This document shows, in pieces, positions 44,326 to 52,791 of a DNA stretch of 64,000 nucleotides. The DNA is taken from contig NZ_BSDR01000001.1 in assembly GCF_027925305.1 (NCBI RefSeq), positions 2,879,001 through 2,943,000 on the forward strand, read 5' to 3'. Origin of the DNA: Desulforhabdus amnigena. Lineage in GTDB: Bacteria; Desulfobacterota; Syntrophobacteria; Syntrophobacterales; Syntrophobacteraceae. Both the position numbers and the translations under genes were made by a program. Positions within the stretch are counted from its first letter, which is position 1. Each line of letters begins with the position of its first letter. Under the pieces are notes generated by a model that was given only the letters and a program-made list of their open reading frames with translations, was not told the DNA's origin and searched no databases.

Positions 44326-45882
44326 TTAGAGAGGCAATTGCTCTTTAAGTTTGTATTTCAACAACTTGCCGGTTGGACTCATGGGCAGGCTATCCACAAA
44401 GTAAACCCTTTTAGGCACTTTGTATCCCGCAATCTCCTTTTTGCAAAAACACGTGATATCGTCCATGGTGACCACCGAATTTTCCTTCTTCACTACAAAG
44501 GCGGTGACAACCTCCCCCCATTTTTCATTCGGCATGCCGACGACTGCCGCCTGACTGACGGCCGGATGTTTGTACAGGACGCTCTCCACCTCGGCCGGGA
44601 AGACATTCTCTGCACCCGTGATGATCATGTCCTTTTTTCTGCCCACGATATACACGAATCCCTGCTCGTCCCTCCTGCACAGGTCCTCCGTATAGAACCA
44701 CCCGTTTTTGAAAGCCTTTTTGGTATCCTCTTTGTTCTTCCAGTAGCCCTGTGTCATCCCCGATCCCCGTACTCGAATCTCACCTATGACGCCGGGGGGC
44801 ACAGGATTGTCATTTTCATCCACTACCTCGACCTGCATATCGGTATAGGATTTGCCGCAGGAACCGAGGATTCCCATCCTGCCCTCCGCCATGGCTGAGG
44901 CAATCTCATCCGTCCCCAGAATACATATGGAGCCCACCGTCTCCGTCGTGCCGAAACCGTGGATGAATATGTTGCCGAACCTTTCTATGGCTTTCTTGAA
45001 AACAACAGGGGTTACGGGAGCGCCGGCAAAGAGGATTTTTTTCAGGCTGCTCAGGTCATACCGGTCTATGTGCGGATGTTCCACGAAAAAGAGCAGCATC
45101 GGGGTTGCGAGCACTCCCGTGGTTACCTTGTAGTGTTCTACAAGCCGCATGAATTCCTCCACATCCCAGCGAGGCATGATGACCGTGCTGATTCCGCTGT
45201 AGACCCCGTTCATAAGGATCACCAGGCCTGCGGCGTGAAACAAGGGGGTGGGGATGATTGCCGCGTCCTCGCGCTCCATCTTCATCTCGAAGGCCAGGCT
45301 TTTTCCTGCATGATAGAAATTGCGGTGAAGGACCATACAGCCTTTGGGAACGCCGGTAGTGCCGCTCGTGTACATCAGAGCGGCCAGATCGTCCTCGGCG
45401 ATCTCAACGGCCGGTTCGTGGGGAGAGGATTCTTCGATCAGTGTCTCATAATGATGCCACCCTTCAGGGAGACCGGCCTTTTTCCCAATCAGTATATAGT
45501 GCTTTACGAAGGTGAGACGGGAGCCTATTTCCTCTATCCTGTCCAGGAATTCCTCGTGCACCATGAGCACCGAAGCCTGGGCATCGTTTAGAACCCCCTC
45601 CAGTTCAGGGGGAGCGAGCCTGAAGTTGAGCATCACCAGGACCAGGCCGGCATTGGGTATACTGAAGTACGACTCGGCATTCTCCATACTGTTCCGGCTC
45701 AAAATGGCTACCCGCTCCCCCTTTTCGGCGCCCAATCCCAACAGCGCGTTCCCCATCCTGCGGGTGCGGTCCGTAAAATCCCTGAAGGTCCACCGCCTCT
45801 CGCCTTCAATGAACGCAGCCTTATCAGGATGGTATTCCAGGTTTCGCGCCAGCAGGGTCCTGAGAGTACATATGCCTTGCAT
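44326..45882 (-). CDS. AMP-forming acyl-CoA (fatty-acid/aryl) ligase
   Basis: A 518-residue adenylate-forming ligase. Motifs: LAALMYTSGTTGVPKGCMVL (P-loop), IHGFGTTETVGSICILGTDE, GYWKNKEDTKKAFKNGWFYT, EDLCRRDEQGFVYIVGRKKD and PMSPTGKLLKYKLKEQLPL with the catalytic Lys. It activates a carboxylic acid with ATP and CoA; chain length or aromatic preference cannot be read from the sequence. Start ATG 45882 has GGGAGGGAAATAAT upstream; the frame extends 28 codons further without support. It is divergent from etfBA and both have the shared operator. Confidence 0.9.
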   Translation of the reverse strand: MQGICTLRTLLARNLEYHPDKAAFIEGERRWTFRDFTDRTRRMGNALLGLGAEKGERVAILSRNSMENAESYFSIPNAGLVLVMLNFRLAPPELEGVLNDAQASVLMVHEEFLDRIEEIGSRLTFVKHYILIGKKAGLPEGWHHYETLIEESSPHEPAVEIAEDDLAALMYTSGTTGVPKGCMVLHRNFYHAGKSLAFEMKMEREDAAIIPTPLFHAAGLVILMNGVYSGISTVIMPRWDVEEFMRLVEHYKVTTGVLATPMLLFFVEHPHIDRYDLSSLKKILFAGAPVTPVVFKKAIERFGNIFIHGFGTTETVGSICILGTDEIASAMAEGRMGILGSCGKSYTDMQVEVVDENDNPVPPGVIGEIRVRGSGMTQGYWKNKEDTKKAFKNGWFYTEDLCRRDEQGFVYIVGRKKDMIITGAENVFPAEVESVLYKHPAVSQAAVVGMPNEKWGEVVTAFVVKKENSVVTMDDITCFCKKEIAGYKVPKRVYFVDSLPMSPTGKLLKYKLKEQLPL

Positions 45883-46048
45883 ATTATTTCCCTCCCAAAA
45901 TCGTCTATTCGGAGGCAACGCTTTTTTGAAGAGCAGGACGAGAAGAGCGGGACTAAACCAGAACATTGAGCAGGCAAACGTTGCGCCGGTCCAGTATTGG
46001 TGGTCTTGTCTTTATGTTTCCTCTCCGAAGGGTTGAAACTAAAGCTTC

Positions 46049-46099
46049 ATTGGAGCTATATAGTAGCTATTATTTAGCTCCAATGAAAGGCCAAGTCAA
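46049..46099 (-). promoter_or_regulatory. Promoter with palindromic TAGCTA operator, acyl-CoA ligase
   Basis: On the minus strand TTGACT (46094-46099), 17-base spacer, TAAATA (46071-46076). A perfect 10-bp inverted repeat, ATTGGAGCTA (46049-46058) and TAGCTCCAAT (46075-46084), overlaps the -10 box, with AATAGCTACTATA inside. This is the clearest dyad among the four related promoters. Confidence 0.7.
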
Positions 46100-46201
46100 T
46101 AGTTTTTCAAAGGGAGAACATTGAAAAAAATCATTCCATTCTAACCGCCGCAGGAGTGCGTTCACAGTGGGAAAAAGGTTAGGGAAGGGGAAATTTGATC
46201 C

Positions 46202-46240
46202 TTGACTAATTACATTATAGCTTTATTATAGCTTATGCTA
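46202..46240 (+). promoter_or_regulatory. Promoter with TATAGCT repeats, etfBA
   Basis: Plus strand: TTGACT (46202-46207), 16-base spacer, TATTAT (46224-46229). TATAGCTTTATTATAGCTTA overlaps the -10 region, with two TATAGCT units 11 bases apart. It resembles the three promoters upstream of the CoA-transferase, MFS and ligase genes. Confidence 0.65.
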
Positions 46241-46282
46241 AATGATACATCTCGCAGTTGCGAAGTTTGTGCTTCGCGAGGA

Positions 46283-46345
46283 TGAGATTCCGGCTTCTTG
46301 ATGGCCCTGCAGGAGTCAAGGCATCAACCGTCCACGGTATAAAAA
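46283..46345 (+). repeat. Dispersed repeat E, copy 2
   Basis: GAGATTCCGGCTTCTTGATG, GCCCTGCAGGAGTCAAGG and CATCAACCGTCCACGG, matching the minus strand of 2316-2375. It lies in the untranslated leader of etfBA. Confidence 0.6.
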
Positions 46346-46488
46346 GCGACCGCAGAATTACTGTTGGCAGCAAAAAAACGGTTTCACCCTCTCCGGCATC
46401 AAAAAAGAGTGCTCTTCGCAAAGAGCGGGTCACTAGCAAAAGAGACAGAATGTCGAAAAGCTCAGCAACGGCAGGAAAGGACAAAACA

Positions 46489-47286
46489 ATGAATGTGGTG
46501 GTGGTATTGAAACAAGTTCCGGACACGGAATCCGCAATTCGCATTGCCGGCGACGGCAAGTCCATTGCAACGGAAGGAATCAAATGGATCGTCAATCCCT
46601 ATGATGAATTTGCAGTGGAGGCCGCCCTTCGATTGAAAGCTAAACACGGCGGGAAAGTCACCATCCTGAGCTACGGGCCCCAGCGCGTCGTGGAATCCAT
46701 CCGGACGGCCCTCGCCATGGGAGCTGACGATGCGGTGCTGATCGGCGAGGACGACATCGAAAGCAGCGGTCGCCTGCAGTTGGCGAAAGCCATGGCCGCC
46801 GCCATCCGGTCATTGAATCCCGATCTGGTCATCATGGGTTTTCGTGCGGTCGACAATGATATGGCTCAAAGGGGACCGATGATCGCCGAATACCTCGGGT
46901 GGCCGCACCTCGCTTTTGCCGTCTCGATCGAATCGGATGGTAATCAGGTCACGATCAAGCGTCCCATCGAAGGGGGCAGCGTAACCCTGGAATCCACTCT
47001 GCCGGCGCTGGTGACGCTCGGAGGATCGCATGCGGTCTGGAACCCGCGATTTGCCTCGCTGCCTGGAATCATGAAGGCCAAGAAAAAACCCCTGGCAGTG
47101 AAGAAGCTTTCCGATTTCGGTTTGGACCCTGCGCAATTTGCACCGGGTGCGGGAAAGACTCGCGTCATTTCCCTTGAAATGCCCCAGGAAAGACAGCCGG
47201 GACGTATCGTCGACGGGGGACTGGATACGGAAGGCAAAGCACGGGAGCTTACACGGTTGCTGCATGAAGAAGCCAAAGCCATCTAA
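46489..47286 (+). CDS. etfB: Electron transfer flavoprotein beta subunit
   Basis: A 265-residue EtfB/FixA-type subunit: MNVVVVLKQVPDTESAIRIA, WIVNPYDEFAVEAALRLKAK, ALAMGADDAVLIGEDD, VIMGFRAVDNDMAQRGPMIA and the typical ARELTRLLHEEAKAI end. With EtfA it carries electrons from acyl-CoA dehydrogenases to the membrane. The start is ATG 46489 (AGGAAAGG upstream), where the family N-terminus begins. It lies 19 bases before etfA and shares the TATAGCT-type promoter with the degradation genes, fitting a role with the acyl-CoA dehydrogenase at 34.1 kb. Confidence 0.93.
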   Translation: MNVVVVLKQVPDTESAIRIAGDGKSIATEGIKWIVNPYDEFAVEAALRLKAKHGGKVTILSYGPQRVVESIRTALAMGADDAVLIGEDDIESSGRLQLAKAMAAAIRSLNPDLVIMGFRAVDNDMAQRGPMIAEYLGWPHLAFAVSIESDGNQVTIKRPIEGGSVTLESTLPALVTLGGSHAVWNPRFASLPGIMKAKKKPLAVKKLSDFGLDPAQFAPGAGKTRVISLEMPQERQPGRIVDGGLDTEGKARELTRLLHEEAKAI

Positions 47287-47305
47287 GGATGCAAGGAGAT
47301 TGAAA

Positions 47306-48295
47306 ATGGGAAAAAGCGTGTGCGTGATCGCTGAGTTTCGTGGAGGAGACCTGCGACGGGTTTCATATGAGGTGGCCAGCGAGGGAAAAAGGATTGCGGA
47401 TGCCCTTGGGAGCGATCTCTGTGCCGTGGCTTTGGGTTCCGGCATTGCGGAGAAGGCCGCCGAACTGGGCCGCTACGGAGTGAAGAAAGTTTATATCGTT
47501 GATGATCCCGCTCTGGAAAACTATCTGGCCGAATCCTACGTCCCCATCATTGCGGACATCATCCGGCAATGCGACCCGGCAGCGGTCCTCCTGTCGGCAT
47601 CGGTGGACGGCAAGGACCTGGCGGCGCGGCTTTCTGCGCGGCTCGATGTCGGCCTGGTACAGGATTGTACCGAGATCCTCGTCGAGGATGGAAAGATCCG
47701 GGTGAAGAAACCCATTTTTGCCGGCAAGTGTTTTGCCTGGAATGAATGGATCGAAGGGGCCATGCCGCTCATCTCCTGCCGCCCCAACGTGATGCAATGC
47801 CTCACGCTGAGCGAAGATCAGCGGGCCGAAGTGGAGCGGGTGGACATTCCTGTTCCGGAAACCCGCTCCCGTTTCAAGTCGATGGATCTGGATACTTCGG
47901 GAAGGGTGGGGCTCTCGGGAGCCGAGATCATCGTGTCGGGTGGACGCGGCATGAAAGAGGCGCAGAACTTTGCCATGCTGGAAGATCTGGCGAAATTGCT
48001 CGGTGCTGCCGTGGGAGCATCCCGGGCCGCCGTGGATGCGGGATGGCGCCCTCATGCGGACCAGGTGGGACAGACGGGGAAGGTCGTGAATCCCAACGTT
48101 TACATCGCCGTAGGCATTTCGGGAGCCATTCAGCATCTGGCCGGTATGGGAACATCCAAATACATTGTCGCCATAAACAAGGATCCCGATGCGCCCATAT
48201 TCAGCAAGGCCGATTATGGAATCACGGAAGATCTTTTCAAGTTTGTCCCCGCTTTTACGGAGGAGGTCCGTAAGCTCAAGAGCACCTGCTCATAG
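47306..48295 (+). CDS. etfA: Electron transfer flavoprotein alpha subunit
   Basis: A 329-residue EtfA/FixB-type subunit: MGKSVCVIAEFRGGDLRRVS, LLSASVDGKDLAARLSARLD, VGLVQDCTEILVED, the FAD-binding domain EIIVSGGRGMKEAQNF, VGASRAAVDAGWRPHADQVG, QTGKVVNPNVYIAVGISGAI and INKDPDAPIFSKADYGITED. It has no extra N-terminal ferredoxin domain. CAAGGAGATTGAAA precedes the ATG at 47306; the frame continues upstream over the etfB end without support. Cytosolic, partner of EtfB. Confidence 0.94.
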   Translation: MGKSVCVIAEFRGGDLRRVSYEVASEGKRIADALGSDLCAVALGSGIAEKAAELGRYGVKKVYIVDDPALENYLAESYVPIIADIIRQCDPAAVLLSASVDGKDLAARLSARLDVGLVQDCTEILVEDGKIRVKKPIFAGKCFAWNEWIEGAMPLISCRPNVMQCLTLSEDQRAEVERVDIPVPETRSRFKSMDLDTSGRVGLSGAEIIVSGGRGMKEAQNFAMLEDLAKLLGAAVGASRAAVDAGWRPHADQVGQTGKVVNPNVYIAVGISGAIQHLAGMGTSKYIVAINKDPDAPIFSKADYGITEDLFKFVPAFTEEVRKLKSTCS

Positions 48296-48669
48296 GCGAG
48301 ATCACAGGCATTCCGATGAGATGGGCTTGAAAATGGAGCTATTCGGCCGAACTGAAGGGATCGGTAACCTTCTTTGATACTGACCGGTACGTTCGGCCGG
48401 ATAGAACCGGCACCATCCATACTTCCTGCTTCTGAAGGAGGGAACCGATCCTGAAAACTTGTGCCGTAACTGGAGGGAATTGAAAAAAATATTTGTAGAT
48501 TTGAAAAAAGAGGCCGGAAAGGCTTATATTGGTTCCGGGCGGTGCTTCTTCCCCATAGGGGGACGCTCAGCAGGTTTACCCTGGGGAATGTGCCCATCGG
48601 TCGGTGGGCTGGGTGTGTTTGAAGGGATGATAACAAAACCCGGGAGCCAATGGTCGGAAAATTTCTGAA
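48296..48669. other. Intergenic region after etfA
   Basis: About 370 bases with GC-rich, hairpin-prone parts (48390-48420 and 48540-48620), but no stem followed by a T-run and no riboswitch that I recognise. The stretch 48605-48660 holds no clear ribosome binding site for the next gene. Confidence 0.4.
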
Positions 48670-49338
48670 ATGGACAAAATGGGATTCACAAAAAACCTGT
48701 ATATTATAATCATCTTATCATTGTTTGCATTGTTTGTTTTTAAGAGCCCTGTAAAAGGGAATACAGTTTCAGCAGGAAAAGAAAATACCCAGTTTCCCGG
48801 GACGTCGATTCTCGCGCAATCTCAGGATGAGGGTAAAAACACCGTCAAAGTTCAGATTTATGACGTGAACCTCAATGACCAGGATGGAAACGTTGTCAAT
48901 TTCAAAAACGATATCATCGGAAACCGGGTTGCAGTCATTATTCCATTTTATACTACCTGCCCATCGTCCTACCCGATACTGATTTTTGTGCTCTCACGCC
49001 TCCAGGCGCTTTTGGGTGAACGGTTGAACACAGACGTTGTCCTGGTCTCCGTAACGGTTGACCCCAAAACGGACACTCCTCTAAGGCTGAAAGCTTATGC
49101 TCGCCAGCAAAAAGCCCGACCGGGCTGGTTTTTTCTCACGGGAGATAGGGAAAATCTAACCAAAGTGCTGGTGGGGAGTCATCTACTGTTATCCGACAAT
49201 CTCGATAATCACAACCATATTCCCATCACGGTGGTAGGTCGGAATGGGGATGCATGGCGACAATTCCACGGCTTTCCAACTCCGGAGCAGCTGCTGGAAG
49301 AAGTCGAAAAGTATCTCGGTTTGGAAAAACCGGCCTAG
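48670..49338 (+). CDS. SCO1/SenC-like thioredoxin-fold protein lacking the second Cys
   Basis: A 222-residue exported protein: an N-terminal membrane or signal segment (YIIIILSLFALFVFKS), then a SCO/redoxin domain (YDVNLNDQDGNVVNFKNDII, VLVSVTVDPKTDTPLRLKAY, LTGDRENLTKVLVGSHLLLS, PITVVGRNGDAWRQFHGFP). SCO proteins bind copper through CxxxC and a distal His. Here the motif is FYTTCPSSYPI: the first Cys is present and the second is Tyr (TAC), and the distal His region reads DNHNHIPI. It is therefore unlikely to be a standard copper chaperone; a one-Cys redox function is possible. Confidence 0.75.
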   Translation: MDKMGFTKNLYIIIILSLFALFVFKSPVKGNTVSAGKENTQFPGTSILAQSQDEGKNTVKVQIYDVNLNDQDGNVVNFKNDIIGNRVAVIIPFYTTCPSSYPILIFVLSRLQALLGERLNTDVVLVSVTVDPKTDTPLRLKAYARQQKARPGWFFLTGDRENLTKVLVGSHLLLSDNLDNHNHIPITVVGRNGDAWRQFHGFPTPEQLLEEVEKYLGLEKPA

Positions 49339-49626
49339 GCGAGACGACAGCCCACAAACGATGCCATCGTATCTGCACATAATCATTTTTCAAAATGCAT
49401 CTTTCCCGGCACTTCATGGTTGAACTCACCACAAAAGAAGTCCATAGTAAATCCCACCTCATCCATTGCTCTTTCGCCTCTCTTTCCACTCAAACAAAGG
49501 GAGACGATATTAAAAATAAGGACAAAACCATCGCTGTGAAATCCTACAACGGTCCCCAAAATGCATCATAGGCCATGAATGTACCTGACTTGATCGAGTC
49601 CATTTCATTTAACCAGGGAGGAGGCC

Positions 49627-49725
49627 ATGAGACGATTTCGTACTATCTCGGTAATACTTTCTTTGTGCGTTCTATTGGCGGTTCCGGCCTTTGCAGACGG
49701 GATCCCCTTTGAGAAGGAGGTTTGA
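49627..49725 (+). CDS. 32-residue exported micro-protein upstream of the molybdoenzyme
   Basis: ATG 49627 follows GGGAGGAGGCC, a strong ribosome binding site. The product begins MRRFRTISVILSLCVLLAVP and has a textbook signal peptide ending in AFA, leaving only about nine residues (DGIPFEKEV). Its last codons contain the AAGGAGG that serves the next gene and the stop is five bases before that gene's ATG, so the two are coupled. It may be a leader peptide, a tiny exported peptide, or the 5' remnant of a secreted-protein gene. Confidence 0.6.
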   Translation: MRRFRTISVILSLCVLLAVPAFADGIPFEKEV

Positions 49726-49730
49726 TTGCC

Positions 49731-51809
49731 ATGGCGGAAGAAATTCGCTGGGTTAAAACGCACTGCGCACGGATGGATCATGGCGGTTGTGCTCTGATGG
49801 TGGGTGTCAAGGATGGCAAGATCCTTCAGATCAAAGGAGATCCCCAGGGCTATTTGAACAAGGGATATACCTGCTACAAAGGGAGGGTCTCGGCGGATCG
49901 GCTCACTCATCCGGATCGTCTCCGGTATCCCCTGAAGCGCGCAGGGAAGCGCGGCGAGGGGAAATGGCAGCGCATCTCCTGGGAAGAAGCACTTGATGAA
50001 ACGGCGAAAAATCTTCTCAGGATCAAGGAAAAATACGGTGCGCGGGCGGTCGGATTCGGCGTCGGCATGCCCAAGGGGCTGGAACACTTCGTTTTGATTC
50101 GGCTTGCCAATATCTTCGGTTCACCCAATGTAATCGCCTCACAGGATGTGTGCCATGCACCCCGGGAGATCACGGGTATCCACACTTGTGGATTCTACCC
50201 CGTTGCCGACCTCCACAACCCGACAAAGTGCATCCTCGCCTGGGGCAGCAACGTTCTTTCCACCAACGAAGAAGGACAGATAGGCAGTCTCACCCTGGAA
50301 CAGCTCAAAAACGGCGCCAGGCTGATCGTTGTCGATCCCCGCAAGACAGATCTTGCCGAAAGAGCCGACCTGTGGCTGCAGCTCAGGCCCGGAACTACAC
50401 AGGCGCTTGCCCTAGGCTTCTTAAACGTCATCATCGAGGAATCGCTGTATGATAAGAAGTTTGTCGGAAAACATACCTACGGTTTTGAAGACCTTGCCCG
50501 GCACGTGAAACAGTACACCCCGGAGGCTGTTTCTGAAATAACCTGGGTACCATCCGAACTGATACGCAAAGCCGCTCGAATGTATGCCACGGCAAAACCG
50601 GCCGCCCTCCAGTGGGGCAACGCCATCGAGCACAACATCAATGCCTTCGATGGCATTCGCTCGTTGGTTTGCCTCATGGCAATCTGCGGAAATCTCGAGG
50701 TGCCCGGCGGCAACATCAACGCCCACGACCCGAAAATCATGGGGCTGGCCGAATTTGTGCGAGCCGATCTCATCCCGGATAAACGTAAAGAGATGATCAG
50801 TGCCTATCACGGCACCATTCCAAGATTGATGACGGTGGCGCCGGCTTATTTCCGGAAGGCGGTGCTTGAAGAGGTCCCCTACCCTGTCAGAGGATACTAC
50901 GGCATGTGTACCAATCCTCTGGTGGCCTGGGCGGAGAGCGCTGTCACCCATGCAGCGTTTATGAGCCTCGATTTTATCGCCGTAGCGGAAATATTCATGA
51001 CACCTACCGCCTCCCTGGCCGATATTGTCCTTCCGGTTGCACACCAGTACGAAATGAACGACATTGGCCATTACGGCATCGGACACGGCCTGATATTTGC
51101 CCGGCCAAAGGTTGTCGAGCCACCGGAGGAGTGTTGGCCCGACATGAAGATCATGAACGAACTGGGTAAGCGGATATCACCCCCTGAATACTGGCATGAT
51201 GATTTTGAAACGTTTCTCGAAGATGTGCTCAGGCCTTCGGGCTTGACCTACAGCGAATTCGCCGCGAAAGGCTATTTGAAGGGGCCTGACCGCTTCAGGC
51301 TCCATGAGGAGAAAGGCTTTCGCACGCCTACCGGAAAGGTGGAACTGAGATTGAGCACCGCTGAGAAGTTCAAACTCAAGCCGCTCCCCGAATTCACCAC
51401 TCTTCCCGAAGACGAGGATCCCGAATTCCCGCTGATTTTGATCAGCGTAAAGAGCCGGTACTATCTCCATTCTTCCTACCGATGGGTAGAAAAACTTCGG
51501 CAAAAACGGCCGCACCCGACCGTTGAAATCCATCCCGAAACGGCAGCCGCCCATGGGATCGGCGATGGTGACAACGTAACCATTGAAACAAAGTACGGAT
51601 CAATAGTCCAGGTGGCAAAAATCACAGACATCGTTCACCCGCGCGTGATCAATGCAGCCATTGGATGGTGGTTCCCCGAAGCGGATGCTGCCAGGCAATT
51701 CGAATGGCAAAAGTCGAATTTCAATATCCTTACCTCCATCAGAAAGCTGGGCAAAGAATTTGGAACCCCGAACTTAAAGGATCTTCCCTGTAGGATACGC
51801 AAACTATAG
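49731..51809 (+). CDS. Molybdopterin-dependent oxidoreductase (DMSO-reductase family)
   Basis: A 692-residue catalytic subunit of the DMSO reductase superfamily. The N-terminal cluster region reads HCARMDHGGC and GYTCYKGR: the usual CxxCxxxC is replaced by CxxxDxxxC plus the later Cys, so a cluster with an Asp ligand or no standard cluster is expected. Further motifs are GEGKWQRISWEEALDE, VIASQDVCHAPREITGIHT, LAWGSNVLSTNEEGQ, LIVVDPRKTDLAERADLWLQ and TASLADIVLPVAHQYEMND; the C-terminal guanine-dinucleotide domain includes HPETAAAHGIGDGDNVTIET. There is no Tat signal, so it is cytosolic. No electron-transfer subunit adjoins it. ATG 49731 has AAGGAGG at ten bases. Confidence 0.88.
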   Translation: MAEEIRWVKTHCARMDHGGCALMVGVKDGKILQIKGDPQGYLNKGYTCYKGRVSADRLTHPDRLRYPLKRAGKRGEGKWQRISWEEALDETAKNLLRIKEKYGARAVGFGVGMPKGLEHFVLIRLANIFGSPNVIASQDVCHAPREITGIHTCGFYPVADLHNPTKCILAWGSNVLSTNEEGQIGSLTLEQLKNGARLIVVDPRKTDLAERADLWLQLRPGTTQALALGFLNVIIEESLYDKKFVGKHTYGFEDLARHVKQYTPEAVSEITWVPSELIRKAARMYATAKPAALQWGNAIEHNINAFDGIRSLVCLMAICGNLEVPGGNINAHDPKIMGLAEFVRADLIPDKRKEMISAYHGTIPRLMTVAPAYFRKAVLEEVPYPVRGYYGMCTNPLVAWAESAVTHAAFMSLDFIAVAEIFMTPTASLADIVLPVAHQYEMNDIGHYGIGHGLIFARPKVVEPPEECWPDMKIMNELGKRISPPEYWHDDFETFLEDVLRPSGLTYSEFAAKGYLKGPDRFRLHEEKGFRTPTGKVELRLSTAEKFKLKPLPEFTTLPEDEDPEFPLILISVKSRYYLHSSYRWVEKLRQKRPHPTVEIHPETAAAHGIGDGDNVTIETKYGSIVQVAKITDIVHPRVINAAIGWWFPEADAARQFEWQKSNFNILTSIRKLGKEFGTPNLKDLPCRIRKL

Positions 51810-51860
51810 CGTTATACCGCGAACAGTTCACCTATGGGAAACACCGGCCTCTCACCGTCT

Positions 51861-51972
51861 TAGAACCTATCCGGAACCCCCTGTGGACTTTGCACCCCCC
51901 CTTCAGTTCCCCCCCCTCGAGGGGGACCAAGGGGGGTGTCCGCTGCCGAGGTAGGTTTTCGGGTAGGCTCTT
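51861..51972 (+). repeat. Palindromic dispersed repeat C, copy 3
   Basis: TAGAACCTATCCGGAA to TTTTCGGGTAGGCTCTTA, with CCCCTCGAGGGGGACCAAGG inside. It is nearly identical to 33254-33367. It lies at the truncated end of the cbiZ-like remnant. Confidence 0.85.
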
Positions 51973-51999
51973 AGTCGCCATGATCCGTCTCCTCGAGGT

Positions 52000-52166
52000 T
52001 CAGCTCCGGCCATTTCTCCTTGGATTGTAGATGCAGGCCAGGTCGTCCCTGATCCCTCCCGCCGCCCACAGGTCGAAATCACCCGATGAGGCGCCAGGAA
52101 TTTCCCGAATATGATCTTCTCCTCACGATGAATTTCTACACCGTCATAGAAAACGCCAAGCAACAT
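52000..52166 (-). pseudogene. Adenosylcobinamide amidohydrolase (CbiZ-like) remnant
   Basis: A good start (GGAGGAACTC before ATG 52166) opens a frame reading LGVFYDGVEIHREEKIIFGK and FLAPHRVISTC, which I recognise as the N-terminus of CbiZ-type proteins used in corrinoid salvage. Near 52062-52072 one base appears to be missing: the neighbouring frame continues WAAGGIRDDLACIYN, the expected next motif, and then stops at 52000. The rest of the gene is absent, and repeat C follows. I judge it a frameshifted and truncated pseudogene. Confidence 0.6.
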
Positions 52167-52267
52167 GAGTTCCTCCGCTTGTTGAAATGATCGATCTCCT
52201 CTCCCTGCTGGCCGATGAAGACGCGCAACGCATGCCCCGAGTAAACGCAGTACGCTCATCGCTCCAG

Positions 52268-52791
52268 CTACTTCAATTGGAACAGCATGGGGAGACCGGT
52301 CTTACAAAAGACTGGTCTCCCATTCAATCTTGCCGGCTTGAAGGTCGAGCTTTTCACGGCCAGCAGGGCTTCCTCGTCAAACCTGGACCCGGCTCGCGTG
52401 ACCACCTCCACGTGGACGAAACACCCGTTCTCATCTATGGTGAGCTGCAGAACCACGGTCTCCTCCTTTCCCATCTCCCTGGCAAGCAGAGGATACCTGG
52501 AGAGGACCCGGGTGGCGAACCGGGGGCCGTCTCCCGATCCGAAGGGCGCGTTGAGTGGGCCGTACCCTCCACCGGAGCCGACTCAAGAGCCGGCGCCAGG
52601 GCATTCTCCCGACTGCTCTTTTCCATGGCCTTCGCCATCCGGCCACCCAAACCATTCGCCGCCGCCTTTCACATCTTGAAGACGGAGAAGGCTGACTGTA
52701 CAAAGTGGCGAATCTGCACTCTCGGGAGGTATCAGTTACACGCAACCCCCACCGCCAACAGGCGGAATATATGATCCAAATGGCTCTCCAT
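52268..52791 (-). pseudogene. TonB energy-transducer pseudogene
   Basis: The C-terminal 80 residues are a clear TonB C-terminal domain: RFATRVLSRYPLLAREMGKE, TVVLQLTIDENGCFVHVEVV, DEEALLAVKSSTFKPARL. Upstream, the same frame has a stop in the Gly-rich linker at about 52585, while another frame supplies a linker-like SSRENALAPALESAPVEG. A hydrophobic N-terminal start (ESHLDHIFRLLAVGVA at 52791) ends at a stop after 19 residues. It therefore looks like one tonB gene broken by at least two lesions. It would have energised the BtuB receptor encoded at 58-60 kb. Confidence 0.6.

Larger units (their letters stand above)
45883..46488. other. Divergent regulatory region ligase / etfBA
   Basis: About 600 bases between the divergent ligase and etfB. 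It contains both TAGCTA-type promoters (46049-46099 and 46202-46230) and repeat E copy 2 (46283-46345) in the etf leader. The in-frame extension of etfB upstream of 46489 runs through repeat E and is not conserved-looking, so I treat it as leader. Confidence 0.6.

Noticed and set aside
46258-46488. An N-terminal extension of EtfB by 77 residues
   Set aside because: It would be read through repeat E, lacks similarity to EtfB, and the conserved N-terminus has its own ribosome binding site at 46489.
48540-48660. A riboswitch or structured RNA before the SCO-like gene
   Set aside because: GC-rich hairpins are possible, but none of the conserved cores of known riboswitches could be found.
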